Shown: one piece after another, positions 1-12,494 of the stretch
How the letters are laid out: every line of letters starts with the position of its first letter
Numbering within the stretch: the stretch's first letter is position 1
Assembly: GCA_947311845.1 (NCBI GenBank)
Contig: CAMZMU010000096.1
Span: 20,374,288 to 20,438,287 of the forward strand
DNA: 64,000 nucleotides
Direction of reading: 5' to 3'
DNA from: Poa pratensis
Taxonomy: Eukaryota; Streptophyta; Magnoliopsida; Poales; Poaceae
The notes under the pieces: generated by a model
What the model was told of the DNA's origin: nothing
Databases searched by the model: none
The model's input: the letters and a program-made list of their open reading frames with translations, nothing else
Made by a program: the position numbers and the translations under genes

Positions 1-156
1 AGCTTCATGACGACACCCCCCTCCCCTCGTTTTTACTTATTACAGTCTAGTGTTTTCAAAACTGAAATCCGGTCGCACCATGAGATTGCAAAGCCCAAGT
101 AGTACTCGGGTAAAAAATAAAACCCAAGTCGTCTTGGACTGAGACTACTTAATTAA
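1..156. other. Left edge, nothing recognised
   Basis: Short non-coding stretch at the window edge. I see no gene, repeat boundary or RNA gene in it. Confidence 0.5.
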
Positions 157-819
157 AGCATCTTCAATAGGTGATGTAAAATAAGATCCAAAAAACTGTT
201 TGATGTAAATTTTACATCATAAAAACGTGGTTTTTACATCACCTAAAACGTCCAATTCCAACAGCCTCCCTAAAATATATCAGATTTTTTGGCACGAGTG
301 GTCCAACAGCTACCTAAAATTGGGCAGCCGAACGACAACCGCCGCCTAGGTCGCCTTCTTGGACGGCGCCGCTGGTGCCGACAGTTGCTCTCGTCCTTGG
401 GGCGACGCGCCTCATGCGTTTGTCGTGAGGACCATTTTCCTGCTTTGCCCGGGTGCGGTGGTTGGTCGTGGAGGCACAAACCAACGACGCCTACCATTGT
501 CGGCGATGGCGACGGCGGCGGGAGGGACGAGAGGGGTCACGCCGACGGCGGGAATGGGGCCAGGGACGGGCGCGGTGCCGGTCGGGAGGGTGGACGAGGT
601 CGACATGGCGGGGGATCGCTGGTGGAGGACGGTCATGGGTGGCACGGGGACAGAGAGCCGCGATATGGAATTAAGTTTCGAAATGGCGGTTACACGTCCG
701 CGTGGCTGCATGCGTATTTGGGCACTACTTGTGGTGATGTATATTTGCATCACGGGTGGGCTAATTTACATCGTGATTTTTTTTTGGCAATTTACATCAC
801 GGGCAAATGTTGAAGGTCT
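157..819. mobile_element. Possible small non-autonomous TIR transposon with GC-rich core
   Basis: The left end (AGCATCTTCAATAGGTGATG...) and the reverse complement of the right end (AGACCTTCAACATTTGCCCG...) are similar and both run into GTGATGTAAA. Several further TTTACATCA or TGATGTAAA motifs lie in inverted arrangement near each end (about 205-245 and 735-805). The core (about 300-700) is GC-rich and open in several frames, as often seen in elements that have picked up GC-rich host DNA. I see no clean target-site duplication, so neither superfamily nor exact ends are settled. The ORFs in the core look like composition effects. Confidence 0.3.
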
Positions 820-1762
820 GTTTTCGCCTCCTAATGATGTTAACCGTTTTTTTGCTTCACATACTGAAAATGCTCCTATGAGTGTGTATGTGGCTATGTG
901 CCCTACGTTTTGCGAACCGAAGATGGACGCCTATCAGTAATTCTCAACAGCTATATTTTTCTTATGCGTTGTTGAATACATAAACATCCACATCAGAGGT
1001 GTTAACTACTGCTGCATCCGAACGACTTGCGGCGAGCGGCAGCGGAAGCAATGGTGATGCAACTGGCCGGTGCAGGCCGCGGCACGTTCACTTCCTCAGA
1101 CAATCAGACGCTGCCTCGCCTGCGCTCATGCTTCGTCTCCTTCCTCGCAACGGACTGCCCGCCCACCCCCGAGGCGGCATGATACGAGGTTCAGCATGCA
1201 GGCCGTACGTGCGATGGGGACACACCTTCGCCACTCCTTGTCGAGCTATGGCTATGGGCGCCAGTCGGTGGGGCTGGCCGGCAGAGAACGGTACAATCCG
1301 GCCGCGCTGTGCCACGTGAACCGCCGCAGAGCCCCGTGCTGCGCCTGCTCGCGCGGTCCTTCCGGCCGGGCAGCTGGCCACCCAAGAGCCAGCATTCGTA
1401 GATGGCGACGGTATTTTCACGCTAGTTGGAGAACGCACCTCCGGGTCCAAGACGACCTGCAAGGTAAATCCGGTATAGACTTTTTCTTCTTCTGAAATTG
1501 ATGTAACACATCCATTTTGGAGACATAGAGATCCCGCTCAAGAAAGTGGCTATAAATGGTGCACACGTGTTAGCTAGCGTATCAGTGTGTAACCGATACT
1601 TAGTTGCTAGAGTCCCCAGTTCATGTGCAAACTGAACATAAATGGCGCAACATGAAAAGTAACCCTTGCAACAAACCCATAATCGTTGCAACATATCTCT
1701 ACTACATATGATTCAGGTGGTGATGCTTGATGACGGTGCATTAAGAGAACTAGCGAAACAGT
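820..1762. other. Intergenic, no recognised gene
   Basis: About 1000-1470 is GC-rich and open in several frames, but no frame shows a recognisable domain, codon pattern or splice structure. It may be a degraded gene fragment. The rest is plain AT-rich sequence up to the CACTA end at 1763. Confidence 0.4.
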
Positions 1763-3916
1763 CACTACTAGAAACGAGACCTTTAGTCTAGGGCCAATTT
1801 TGCCTCTAGTCTCGGGTGGCTTACGACCCGAGACTAGAGAGGGGCACTAGTCCCGGGTCAAAAGTTTTCTACTGGTCCCGGGTCGTGAGGGAGCTCTAGT
1901 CCCGGGTCGTATTACGACCCGAGACTAAAGGCGCGTGGCAGGCTGCCGCATGGCGTGGGCCACGCGAGAACCTCTAGTAATACAACCCGGGACTAGAGGT
2001 GGAGCTTTTGTCCCGGGTCGTGGTACAACCCGGGAACCAATGCTCTTCCCCCACGAGACCAGTCCTCTGCATATATATTGCATCGCCCCTGCTCGTTTAA
2101 CATGAAATAATTCATATCTTTAAATCCGTAAATCGAAATTGAACAAATAAAATATCTAAATTGATTAGAAAAATGAGAGGAATCCAAATTTAACAATTAT
2201 ATCATCTTTTGCATCACAAGAACTCATTTAAATAGGATAAATTACTTTCGAAAAATCAGCACAAACTCATTTAACTAGACAAAATTATGTAGAAATCAAG
2301 AAATCCTAATAATTGAGGATATTCATAAATTGTGGATTACTCTTTGTGAAATTATATGGTGTCATTTTGCACCATATCTTTTTTAGAGGTTTTTTTTAAT
2401 TTATTTGATTGTTTTCAAAAATCGGTCAAAATGACCACCATGACTCTTATCGAAGAGGTCTAGGGTTTCACCGAAGCGGGGCTCCGGAGCGTTGGAAACC
2501 CCACCAAAACCTAGTCGGTTCCATATCATAAGTATATAATTGTTTGGGTGTTGTAAATGTCCAATATCCTACTCCGGTGTGTGACCGGCTTCACCGGCTT
2601 CACATTCTCTCTAGTAAGTTGGTGGACTGATAGCTGAAAATTCCGACTTCGGGCGAAACAGAGGGAATCTCTGCAAGAGTTGGGTGGATCTTGGTTTTGT
2701 ATGTTCATATTTCCTAACGTAACACAACCAAGGAAAAAACTCCACTGGCCTACCCCTTTCGACTCCGTTCAAAGGGGTATATTGGAATTTTGACTTTTTT
2801 TCCAACGGGTCCAAGGTTTCACCGAAGCGGGGCTCCGGAGCGTCGGAAACCCCACCAAAACCTAGCTGATTTCATTCCATATGTATATAAGTGTGTTGGG
2901 TGGTATACATGTCCAAGATCCTACTCCGTTGTGTGACCGGCTTCACCGGCTTTGCTTTCTCTCTAGTAAGTTTGTGCACTTATAGCTGAAAATTCCCAAT
3001 TCGGATAAACAGAGGGAATCTTTGCAAGATTTGGATGGATCTTAATTTTTTATGTTCCTATGTCCTAACCTAACACAACCATGCTAAATGATACCTTTTT
3101 TAGGGGGTATTCACTTTATTTGATTTTGTTCGAAAAACGATCAAAATGACCGCCATGACTATTCATCGAAAGAGGTCAAATTTTCTAACTATCAATATTT
3201 CTGTGATGCAAAAGATGATATGTATAGCATATTTGAATTCCTCTCATTTTTCTAATCAACTTAGACATTTTATTTGTCAAATTTTGATTTCCGAATTTAA
3301 AGATATGAATTCTTCCATATTAAATGTAAAAACATAAAGTAAAATTCATTTATTATTATTTATTCAAGATATACTATTACATAATCATTGTTACTTATTC
3401 AAACAAAGTTTTAAAATTTAAACAATAAAAAGGTGTAACATCGTAACGGAGGGGTTAATATGATTGATAAGATACTAGTATCAGTAAGTTCTCATTTCTC
3501 ATTTGGAAGCTAACATGAAAATAAATCAAAAGTTAAGCGTGTTGGGACTAGAGCAGTCTGAGGATGGGTGACCCAATGGGAAGTTTGACCAGAGCAATTA
3601 CTTTGACCTAAAATTAAGTGTATAATTCGAGATTGAATGAGTGGCTAAGTGAAAAGTTTCGGAATAGAATTAAAATAACACGAGATTAAAAAAAAAATCA
3701 GAATTCCTTTTTTCCGGGTTGGTAACCTTTAGTCCCGGGTGGTAACTCCGGCCCAGCAACTAGACGATAGCCACGTGAAGCACCTTTAGTCCCGGGTCGT
3801 AACCCACCCGGGACTAAAGGGTGGAGGCCTCTAGTCCCGGTTGGCATGTACCGGGTGTAGCAGCCGGTCCTAAAGTTGCTTACCACCTGGGACTAAAAGT
3901 GTTGTTTCCACTAGTG
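1763..3916. mobile_element. Non-autonomous CACTA (En/Spm) transposon, 2154 bp
   Basis: The left end reads CACTACTAGAAAC and the right end, reverse complemented, CACTAGTGGAAAC, both matching CACTA termini. A 3-bp target-site duplication AGT flanks it (1760-1762 and 3917-3919). Both ends carry sub-terminal palindromic motifs of the AGTCCCGGGTCG / CGACCCGGGACT type (about 1780-2040 and 3720-3895), the usual transposase-binding arrays. The interior has no transposase ORF; it holds a tandem repeat of about 350 bp and AT-rich DNA. Mobilisation would need a related autonomous element. Confidence 0.88.
2461..3090 (+). repeat. Tandem repeat, period about 351 bp, nearly two copies
   Basis: The block starting GGTTTCACCGAAGCGGGGCT recurs at about 2463 and 2815. 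Each unit runs through matching segments such as CCTACTCCGGTGTGTGACCGG and a splice-like TCTCTCTAGTAAGT. The same unit, reverse complemented and in three copies, occurs inside a different CACTA element at 34185-35180. Confidence 0.75.
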
Positions 3917-3919
3917 AGT

Positions 3920-5535
3920 ATATAAAAACCCAGCGAAACATCGATCGAACCAAAAAAAAGCTAAGAAACCGGTGTACGATCAGGTATAACACGAAAAAAT
4001 GGAGTCCTCAACACACGAAAAGAAAAATAACAATCGCGATCGGAAAAGGAGCCTTGATGGGATCCACACGAGGCAAAAAAGGGGGGCAAAACCTAGCACT
4101 CGTTTCACATATAGGCACGAGTACATCACCAAATCGTTTTGATCATGGAACGAGTACATAATCGAATCGTTTTCATAGTATACGTGGCGGAGCTTGCCAG
4201 ATTTTGTGTGTGTGTGGGGGGGGGGGGGGGGGGGGGGGGGGGGGAGCAAAACACAGAAAAAACACTATCTAAGCTCTCTAAAAGTACACATTAACATACG
4301 TGCAAATCCGTGCGCTCGGTTATGTCAACTCTTTCCGGTTATTTAATCTTGTCTCTTTACTTAAAAAAAAGTTTCGGAGGCTGCAGGTAGGTGTTACCAT
4401 GACTATATACCAGTATCAATGCGATACAAATACAAAGTCACTAACTTTCATGCCTTTATTTTAAATTTGAACGATATTGTTATCAATAAGAAATGTTAAG
4501 TTGTTCCATGGCAACACACGAGTATTTAGCTAGTCAACCATAACTTAGTGTCAAAGAATACGTACATTCAGATCGTATCAAAGCAATTTACATAAAAATA
4601 ATCGAAAACAGATACACAACCTTCAATATTATGACTTGACATCGTTATGTTTGACTCGTGGGAAACATATCCGCTCGTCAAAACTTCACCCAGTTGGACA
4701 TCACGTGTTTGCATCAATTTCCCGTATTTTAATCGTCTTCTTCATCTCCATGGAGCGCCAATGAGCAGCTACAGATTCAGCTCATGGATGCTCCTCCATG
4801 GTAACGAATCCGGCTTGTCAAATCCTCTCCATTGATGTATATGGCGAGTTTTGTTCAAGCCCTGCATTGTGGTGTGTTATTCAGCTTTTTCGGCACGTCA
4901 ATGAACGATCACGAGATTTTCATCTCATTATCCTTCATGGTAAGGAGAGAGAGGAGTTGGTGAGGTTGTATGGAGGAGGAGGAGTAGAGGTTCATGGAGA
5001 CATGGAAGATTTCATGGGAAGTAGCATGGATTCCGTGAGAAAGGAGGTGAGGGAGGTATCACACCTTTGTGTGCGCGTTCGTGGAGAGAGACTCGATCAC
5101 TACGGTTAGTTTATTGACAAGGCAGGTGAAATAATTATTTTAGCTCTCTTTTGCATATTTGTGTGTGTAGTCACACGAAATTATCTTCTCTTATTTATAA
5201 ATATTCTTAACAAAATGAATACCACAGCTAGTGTGTAGTTAACAATCACTTATTTTTCTCCTCCCAACAAAAGTTTCGACTCGACGACATAGACGACGCT
5301 GCAATTCATCATTGTTAGATGAACCAATTCCTAATTGTGGGGAGGAGTTGAATTAACTTTATTGCCTCGCAACGGCCCCTCCATTGCTAGGTGCTCATTA
5401 TTATTGCATTGGATCGAGGTTTTCTTTTTGAGGGGTGAGAGGATTGAGGTGAACAAATAAGGAATTGTCATTCTCAGAAAGTAAAAAAAACAATGATTTG
5501 TCGATTTTGGAGGTAGTAAAAGATAAACCGTCGCG
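3920..5535. other. Intergenic region between CACTA and RPF2
   Basis: It contains a (TG)n tract followed by a G homopolymer (4205-4244) and otherwise AT-rich DNA. Small ORFs at 4647-4835 and 4798-5109 have no recognisable domain and no convincing start or splice context; I do not call them genes. Confidence 0.45.
4216..4244 (+). repeat. G homopolymer, 29 bases, after a (TG)n tract
   Basis: An uninterrupted run of 29 G follows alternating TG. Such a run can form a quadruplex. Its length should be treated with caution, because homopolymers this long are often mis-sized in sequencing and assembly. Confidence 0.9.
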
Positions 5536-5539
5536 TTGA

Positions 5540-5700
5540 TGGGCTTGGCACATCACGCTGGAGTGCCCGGTTTGCTCGAGCCTTCGCTGGCATCGGGAAA
5601 AGAGGGCCTCATGGGCCCTTGAGAGAGCGTGATGCGGCCCGCTGGCCTGCTACACTTGATAACAGTGGAGTATATTGCTCTCCCCTAAACCACAACCCTG
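5540..5700 (+). promoter_or_regulatory. Probable RPF2 promoter with site II-like and telo-box-like motifs
   Basis: TGGGCT at 5540 and TGGGCC at 5612 match the site II (TGGGCY) core common in promoters of plant ribosomal-protein and ribosome-biogenesis genes. AAACC and AAACCCTT sequences at 5685-5710 resemble telo-boxes. This motif pair fits the encoded product. The motifs are short, so the assignment rests partly on position, 200-400 bases upstream of the start codon. Confidence 0.5.
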
Positions 5701-5921
5701 GAAACCCTTGGCGGCTGCGCTAAGCCTCCGACCTCCTCCAGCCCCTCACGCAGCCGGCCGCCCTCCGCTCCTCACGCCGCCGGCCGCCCTCCGCCCCTTA
5801 CGCCGCCGGACGTTTCGCCTCATAGCCTTTCTCCCTCTCAGGGGACAGTCGCGACCCACCTTTTCTGCTGCTTCTGAGGCCTCCTTCCCCCTCGCGACGT
5901 AGGTTCGATCAGAGGAGCAAG

Positions 5922-7941
5922 ATGTCGGCGATCAGAGTTCCCAAGAGCATGCGCGCCAAGCGCGAGCTCCTCAAGCACGCGCCCAAGCTCGTAAGCTTAC
6001 ATTCTCTTCCAACCGTTCTCATCTGTTACGAATTTACCTTCAGTTTACTTCTACCCGTTCTCATCAAGCGCACGCCATTGCCATGATATATAAGCACATC
6101 CAAGTATAGATATTTTCTTTTGTGTAGTATTCGAGCATTATTATCTTGCGGTTTTGTGGCCAAGCGAAAACTGGTGTCATCCAGCAATTTCTCAAATTAG
6201 TTTCGAGTAGTGTGTCGCATCATTATATTTCGGTATTTTGCTGGTATTTGATAGGAACAGAGTCGCACACAATAGGAATGGCCAGAGTTTCTGGCACATA
6301 TGATTATATGAACATAGACTATGCTTTTTACAGATAACAACTTGCAGATCATAAATTTTAGTTGCTATTGGATGCTCTGCTGCTTTGGAACCTTCCATGT
6401 CGAGAAACTTGGGACAGTATGTGTGTGTTTTTCTCATCTAACAGTTGCCCTAATGCTTGTTCCAGGTTGAGAATGGCAAGAAGATGCTTATCCTCCATGG
6501 TACAAAGACTAGCGCAGTTTTGAACTCTGTGCTGGCAGATCTTTTTCACCTGAAGCGTGATCATGCTGTGAAGTACACCAAGAAGAACGACAACATCAGG
6601 CCATTTGAGAGCGGGGGTGAAACTTCCCTGGAGTTCTTCTCCCTTAAATCTGACTGCAGTCTCTTAGTGGTAAGTTAAATTGTGTTTATCTGATTTACAG
6701 TTCCCATTGTGTAGCTGCTGAGTATTAGGAATTCTTACTAGTCCCAGAAAAGAAAGTTTAATTGGATCATGTGGGTCAGAAGTAAAATGACTTAAGCCAT
6801 TGTATATAAAAATCAGTTTTGAACACGCATATCTGATCCCTTTTCCATGTCTGTTATAATGTATTTTTCATTTTTCCTTGTATATTACACATGAGATTAT
6901 CATTTTCCATTGTTTTTAACCATTATTTTTTTGTTTGTTTGCAGTATGGTTCTCACTCAAAAAAGAGGCCTAACAACCTTGTTTTCGGAAGAACTTATGA
7001 TCACCACATATACGACCTCGTTGAAGTAGGAGTTGAGAACTACAAATCCATAGAATCATATGCATATGATAAGAAGTTCGCACCTAAACTTGGGACAAAA
7101 CCTTTCTTTGCCTTCATTGGGGAGCACTTTGAGAGCGTTGAAGGGCTGAAGCACTTGAAGGAAATGCTGCTTGATCATTTCAAAGGAGAGGTGTGCATCT
7201 TTGTATATAAGTTGGTGTGTAGGACATAGATAACCCCTTGAGCTTAATCACCAACCTTTTTGCTGTTGATACAGGTGGTAGAGAACCTGAACCTTGCTGG
7301 TGTCGATCGGGTATTCGTGTGCACAGCAATTTCTCCTACTACTGTCTACATGGCGCACTGTGCTCTCCGTCTTAAAAGGTCGGGCACAACTATTCCCAGA
7401 ATAGAGCTGGTTGAAGTTGGGCCTTCAATGGACCTGGTACTTAGGAGGCACCGACGTCCATCTGAAAGTTTATTGAAAGAAGCTATGAAGGCTCCTGGTC
7501 ATGCTAAGAAGGTAATTCAATGGAACAACTTTTTTTGTTCATCATATATTGTTATCCTGATGGTTCGATTGCAGACTGGTGCCATTAGCCATAAGCAACT
7601 ATGTATCCTGCCATTATATTTTCTCAGAGAACTCTTATGTCAGTATTGGTATTCACAATTATCATTAACATCTTTGCAGATGAAAAATGTCTCGAATAAT
7701 GCAGTTGATGGCAAGTTGGGTAGGGTCTACATTCCAGACCAAGAGGTTTGTGTCTAATTTGTTATTAGCATTTGTGAAACTTAAATGTAACCTATGAACT
7801 TACTAATCCGATTCATGGTTTTCTCATTGAAAGGTTTCAAAATTGGCCTTAACAAGCGACATAAAGGGTCTGAAGCGGGAGCGCCGTGACGCCAAGAAAA
7901 ACAAGGAGCACTCTAAGAAGCAAAAGGTCAACCCTGAGTGA
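5922..7941 (+). CDS. RPF2: Ribosome production factor 2 (Brix domain), six exons
   Basis: Exons 5922-5990, 6466-6669, 6945-7190, 7275-7511, 7680-7745 and 7834-7941 join at GT-AG introns, all in phase 0, giving 309 residues, close to the usual RPF2 length. The start follows a GC-rich leader; the protein opens with a basic stretch (MSAIRVPKSMRAKRELLKHA). The Brix domain occupies roughly residues 25-235: an early ENGKKMLILHG segment, the FGRTYDHHIYDLVEVGVE segment in exon 3, and the IPRIELVEVGPSMDLVLRR segment in exon 4. The C-terminus is a lysine/arginine-rich nuclear and RNA-binding tail. In yeast and other eukaryotes RPF2 works in the nucleolus with RRS1 to load the 5S RNP (5S rRNA, L5, L11) into the pre-60S ribosome. 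I see no frameshift or damaged splice site, so it is probably functional. Confidence 0.95.
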
Positions 7942-8680
7942 ATAACACGAAAGGCTATTCTCGGTAACTGGTCAGTTTAAGGATTTTCGGTGTACTAGTC
8001 ACAGCTTCTGTATTAAGCCAACTGGTGAGACCAACATGTTAGACGAGTAGTAAATTGTCCAGTGTATGTACTGCTGCTTCAATACGGAGGCAGCTCATCT
8101 ATCAGACATAAGCATTGGATTTTGGAGCAAAATATGTTACAAGTACTTTGTTTTACGGTTGTTACTCTCTGATATTAGCCGACTAGAGATGATTGTTGCG
8201 ATGATATTTCTAAGTTTGGTAACCATGGATCCCAAGCTACAATTCTTGTCTTTTCTTTATCCCTGTTGCTATGAATCCTGTAGGCTCTGTGAATGTGCAG
8301 CTTGTACTGAACTCTAGAAATGTGAGAGGCAAGAGTGCAGCTTCCTGCAGTTTCTAGTTTTCGTGGGACTGGTTCAGCTGATGCATCGAGACCTGTCTCT
8401 CTGACTGTGTCAGGACTTAGGAGCACTTGAATGAAACGTCTATTGTCAATAGGAAATCAATCTCACAGGTTAGGATTACCTGAATGAGTCTTTGGCATCA
8501 ATCATAATCAACTGTTGGACTTGATAGTGCCAGCTTGACAACTGATTGCGTAATGCTAGGAAATTTCAGTTGCTACTTCGGATATGGGTCTACATAGGTA
8601 GTATGTCAATTTCCAGTTGACGCTCTTTCGTCAAAACCAATAAATTTTTAATGTAAAAAAGAATAAATTTTAGCTTAATA
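7942..8680 (+). other. RPF2 3' untranslated region and downstream flank
   Basis: No gene is recognised after the RPF2 stop. The first few hundred bases probably hold its 3' UTR; I could not pick a single polyadenylation signal with confidence. Confidence 0.4.
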
Positions 8681-8783
8681 CTCCCTCCGTTCGGAATTAC
8701 TTGTCTCTGAAATGAGTGACCTACACACTAATAAGTGTCTAGATACATCCAACTTTGAGACAACTAATTCCGAACGGAGGGAG
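8681..8783. mobile_element. Stowaway MITE (Tc1/mariner type)
   Basis: The ends CTCCCTCCGTTCGGAATTA and TAATTCCGAACGGAGGGAG are perfect inverted repeats, with TA duplicated on both sides (8679-8680, 8784-8785). At 103 bp it is of typical length and non-coding. Confidence 0.93.
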
Positions 8784-8956
8784 TACCTCACAACCTCAAA
8801 TGATGCATATGTAACCAACAACTTGTTATTCGCTTTCTTTTTCCAGCATCGCAACTGGGCAGCGTACCATCATAACTAGCCTTTTTCTTAGACAAACATA
8901 ACTACTTAGTTCTCACGTGACTTTGACTTTCTTCACCATTCCAAGTTTCAGCTGCC

Positions 8957-9411
8957 ATGGAGCTCACTCTAGTGTTCTCCATTCTCTTCCCCTCCTGCCT
9001 CCGTAGCGTGACCTCCAGTTCACGCTACTGCTACATCCATCGGGTTCATTGGCAAGTTGAGCCATCTCATTCATAGCAGCCGGAGATTAACTCCAAACTA
9101 CCCAACGAAGAAGCGCTGACTTGTTCGAGTACATGTTCGATTTTGATGCTGCAACGAAACTTCGATTTCCCATGGTTGCAGCCCAGGAGTTGGCCTCCCT
9201 CTTCTTGGAGCCGCCTCCCTACTGAATAAGTCAGACGTCTCCATAGACATAAATTGGGTCAGTTTAAGCTTCTGAACAATTCTCCGGACGTGTAGCTGGG
9301 TTGGTTCGAGGAGCTCAACCCAGCGATTCCCAACAAGACCACAAGTCTTTGCAGATTACACGCCGAGCAATTGGTTAATACAGGGTGCAGGGATTGTTTA
9401 AGTAAGGCAAG
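8957..9411 (+). pseudogene. GDSL esterase/lipase 5' pseudogene fragment
   Basis: The ATG at 8957 and its leader match the two other GDSL copies in this window (31554 and 41047): signal-peptide codons, then a broken remnant of exon 1. Further on come recognisable pieces of exon 2 (GGTTGCAGCCCAGGAGTTGG at about 9175, CAGTTTAAGCTTCTGAACAA at about 9260) and the start of exon 3 (about 9390). The GDS catalytic block, the middle of exon 2 and all of exons 4-5 are missing or shifted. It is a dead third member of the tandem family. A segment of the family's upstream region (about 9985-10040, matching about 40600-40660) lies to its right, showing rearrangement before or with the Copia remnant. Confidence 0.8.
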
Positions 9412-10057
9412 CTAAGAAAGCACAAGCAACAGTTTAGACGGCAATTTAGATGTGAGTTGTGCATGTTCTTTTTTCGTGTCTAAAATGTCACGTGAATGAC
9501 AATAAAAAAACAAAATAAATGTCACATGTAAAGCCTTTTTTACACCAATTTGTTTTCCACATAACATTTTTTGTGAGCACATATAATGGTGAAATATACG
9601 CGAGATTTCTTTTTGTCACAATTTATCGATAATTCAGTATGCTCTGAAAATGCATTTTAAAATCGGAAGCATATGCTTCCTCCGACGACAACTCACTATC
9701 CTGTATTTATCTCCATGTGAGTTGTGCACGTTCTTTTCCATGGTCCACAGGTCATGGCAATAACACTTGTCTTAGATGCACGGCAGCACTCTCGTTTCGT
9801 ACATATACTTCACTGAATCAGAAATTTATCATGTATTTACCGCCGAACTATCCTACGCCTCTGGATCGTTCGGCCTCGCCCAGTCCCTTTCTCCAGTGCT
9901 GGATTTTCAACTTAGCTTCAGTGCTGGATTAAGTCAACTGTTGAGACCATTTCTCCATGCCTAGACCGCGCATGCTTTAATCCTCTCGAAAAGGAGATCA
10001 CGCCTGCTTCATGACAAGGGCATCATTGTCAGATGTTTCTAGGGCAACGCGCGCATG
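9412..10057. other. Intergenic, with a copy of GDSL upstream sequence
   Basis: The motif GTGAGTTGTGCATGTTC recurs in near-identical form at about 9450 and 9718. The block around 9985-10040 (AAAAGGAGATCACGCCTGCT...) matches sequence upstream of the GDSL copy at 41047. No gene is seen. Confidence 0.5.
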
Positions 10058-10060
10058 ATC

Positions 10061-12494
10061 TGTTCCGTTTCGTTTTTGGAGTGATGCTTTTACCACCGCC
10101 TGTTTTCTGATAAATCGTATGCCTACTCGTGTTATTCACATGCAAACACCTCTTGAGCGTCTTTTAGGCGAAACCCCTGATTATACCTTTTTTAAGGTGT
10201 TTGGTTGTGCGTGTTGGCCCAACCTTCGTCCGTACAATAAACACAAACTTCAGTTTCGCTCTAAAAAATGTGTCTTTCTTGGTTATAGCCCCATGCATAA
10301 AGGTTACAAGTGTCTTCATGTCCCGTCAAATCGTGTCTATATAAGTCGTGATGTCATCTTCGATGAAAACGTTTTCCCGTTTTCTAATCTTCCGTCTTCC
10401 GAGTCACCATCCACGTCTACTCATTTTCCTGTTGCTATTGACCAATTTGTGGATTGTACGCATGTCCCTTCGTTGCTTCCTAATAATGGTGCAGGTACTG
10501 GCCGTGGTTTTCGCTTGGAAGATTTGGAACAGTCTCGATCTGCTACGTCGCCGGCAAGCAGCAGCCGTAATGATCGTGACGATCAGACGCCCATGCATGC
10601 TCATGGACCTCGTGACGCGCATGTGCCTGGTGCACTGGACCAGCACACCACACCCAGCTCTCGTGGTCCCGCGTCACCAGCTCCTGCTAGTGCTGGACCG
10701 GATGAGCGTTCTCCTGGCTCGATTTCCTCGTCGCCGTGTTCATCTCCTGACCATGCATCCGAGCCGTCGTCCGCAGCTCGGCTGATACTGGAGCCGCTGG
10801 AGCCCCTTCCTCTGGATTCTCTGCGGCCTGTTACTCGTGCGTTACGCGGTGTGCATCAGCCTAAAAGAATCACCGATGGTACTGTTGCCTGGATGGCTGC
10901 CTGTGTTGCTCAAGCAGTCAAAGATCCAACAGCTGAAGCTCGTCACTTCCATGCAGCCCTCGGTATTCCTCATTGGCGTGAAGCTATGGAACAAGAGTAT
11001 GATGCTTTGATCAAGAATAACACTTGGCGTCTTGTTGCTCCTCGTTCTGGTGTTAATATCATTGATTCGAAATGGGTGTTTAAGGTGAAACGACATGCCA
11101 ATGGGACTATTGAGAGGTTCAAAGCTCGCCTTGTTGCTAAAGGCTTTAAGCAAAGGTATGGATTGGATTATGAGGATACTTTCAGTCCCGTTGTCAAGCC
11201 TACTACCATTCGTCTTTTGCTTTCATTGGCTGTTTCTCGGAGGTGGTGTCTTCGTCAGCTTGATATCCAGAATGCATTTTTGAATGGAGTTCTGGAAGAG
11301 GAGGTGTTTATGCGGCAACCTCCTGGTTTTGAGGATCCTGATCGTCCTCATCACTTGTGTCGCTTGGTGAAGGCACTCTATGGCCTTAAGCAGGCGCCTC
11401 GAGCTTGGCATGCTCGACTTGCCTCTGTTCTTCGCCATCATGGTTTTTTACCGTCTACATCTGATACATCATTGTTCATTCTTAACCGTCCAGGTGTTAC
11501 CGTTTATTTGCTGGTCTATGTTGATGATATTGTGGTTCTCAGTTCTTCATCTTCAGCCATTGATCATCTCATCAGTGGACTTCGACAAGAGTTTGCAGTT
11601 AAGGACTTGGGTCCTCTTCACTATTTTCTTGGTCTAGAGGTTGCTAGTACGCCAAAGGGACTTTCTATTACTCAGCACAAGTATGCTATTGATCTTCTTC
11701 GTCGTGCGGGTATGCTTAAGTGTAAGCCTGCACACACTCCTATGGCGTCTACTACCAGACTGTTCAGTTCAGATAGTGTGCTTCTTGGTGATGATGATGC
11801 TACTGATTATCGGAGTATTGTGGGTGGGTTGCAGTATCTTACTCTCACTCGTCCTTATATTTGCTTTGCTGTCAATCGTGTGTGTCAATTTCTGCACTCT
11901 CCTACTGACTTTCACTGGGCTGCTGTCAAGAGGATTCTTCGGTATGTCCAACACATTAGCTATCATGGATTATTTCTTCGGCCCTCTTCCACAAGTACGC
12001 TCTCAGCTTATTCGGATGCTGATTGGGCGGGTGATGTGGAAGACAGGCGATCGACTGGGGGATATGCTCTCTTCTATGGTGGAAATTTGATCGCCTGGAG
12101 TGCTCGGAAATAGGCTACTGTATCCCGGTCGAGTACAGAGTCTGAGTACAAAGCTGTTGCCAATGCTACTGCCGAGCTCATTTGGGTTGAAGCACTGTTG
12201 AAGGAACTTGGTGTTCAACAGGACTCTCCATCAGTTTTGTGGTGTGATAATATTGGTGCAACTTATCTCTCCTCGAACCCTGTTTTTCATGCACGGACAA
12301 AACATATTGAGGTTGATTTTCATTTTGTTCGTGAACGGGTTGCACAGAAGTTGCTCCAAGTTCGGTTTGTGCCCTCCAAGGATCAACTAGCTGATATCTT
12401 CACGAAGCCATTGTCGCTTCCATTATTTGAAGAGTGTAAACGCAATCTCAAAATGTCTTTCAAGTCTTGCATAGTTGAGATTGAGGGAGGCTGA
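10061..12494 (+). pseudogene. Copia pol remnant: integrase end, reverse transcriptase, RNase H
   Basis: The reading frame opens at the end of the integrase core (FWSDAFTTACFLINRMP) and its C-terminal region, then a Ser/Pro-rich linker (about 10400-10800). Reverse transcriptase follows, with the start-of-domain motif WREAMEQEYDAL, the LLLSLAV and QLDIQNAFLNG segments and the catalytic YVDDIVV at about 11517. RNase H follows (SDADWAGD at about 12013). A single in-frame TAG at 12111-12113 breaks RNase H just after SARK; the same frame then continues to a TGA at 12492-12494 with the terminal [12 protein letters not shown] and DIFTKPL motifs. With the front half gone as well, it cannot be an active copy. 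Confidence 0.9.

Noticed and set aside
289..940. Overlapping ORFs on both strands in the GC-rich core near the left edge
   Set aside because: Open in many frames because of composition, with no domain, splice structure or consistent codon use.
999..1495. ORFs of 106-141 residues on both strands
   Set aside because: Low-complexity, GC-driven; no recognisable protein in any frame.
4647..5109. Candidate small gene upstream of RPF2
   Set aside because: Two short overlapping ORFs with no domain or convincing gene structure; not called.
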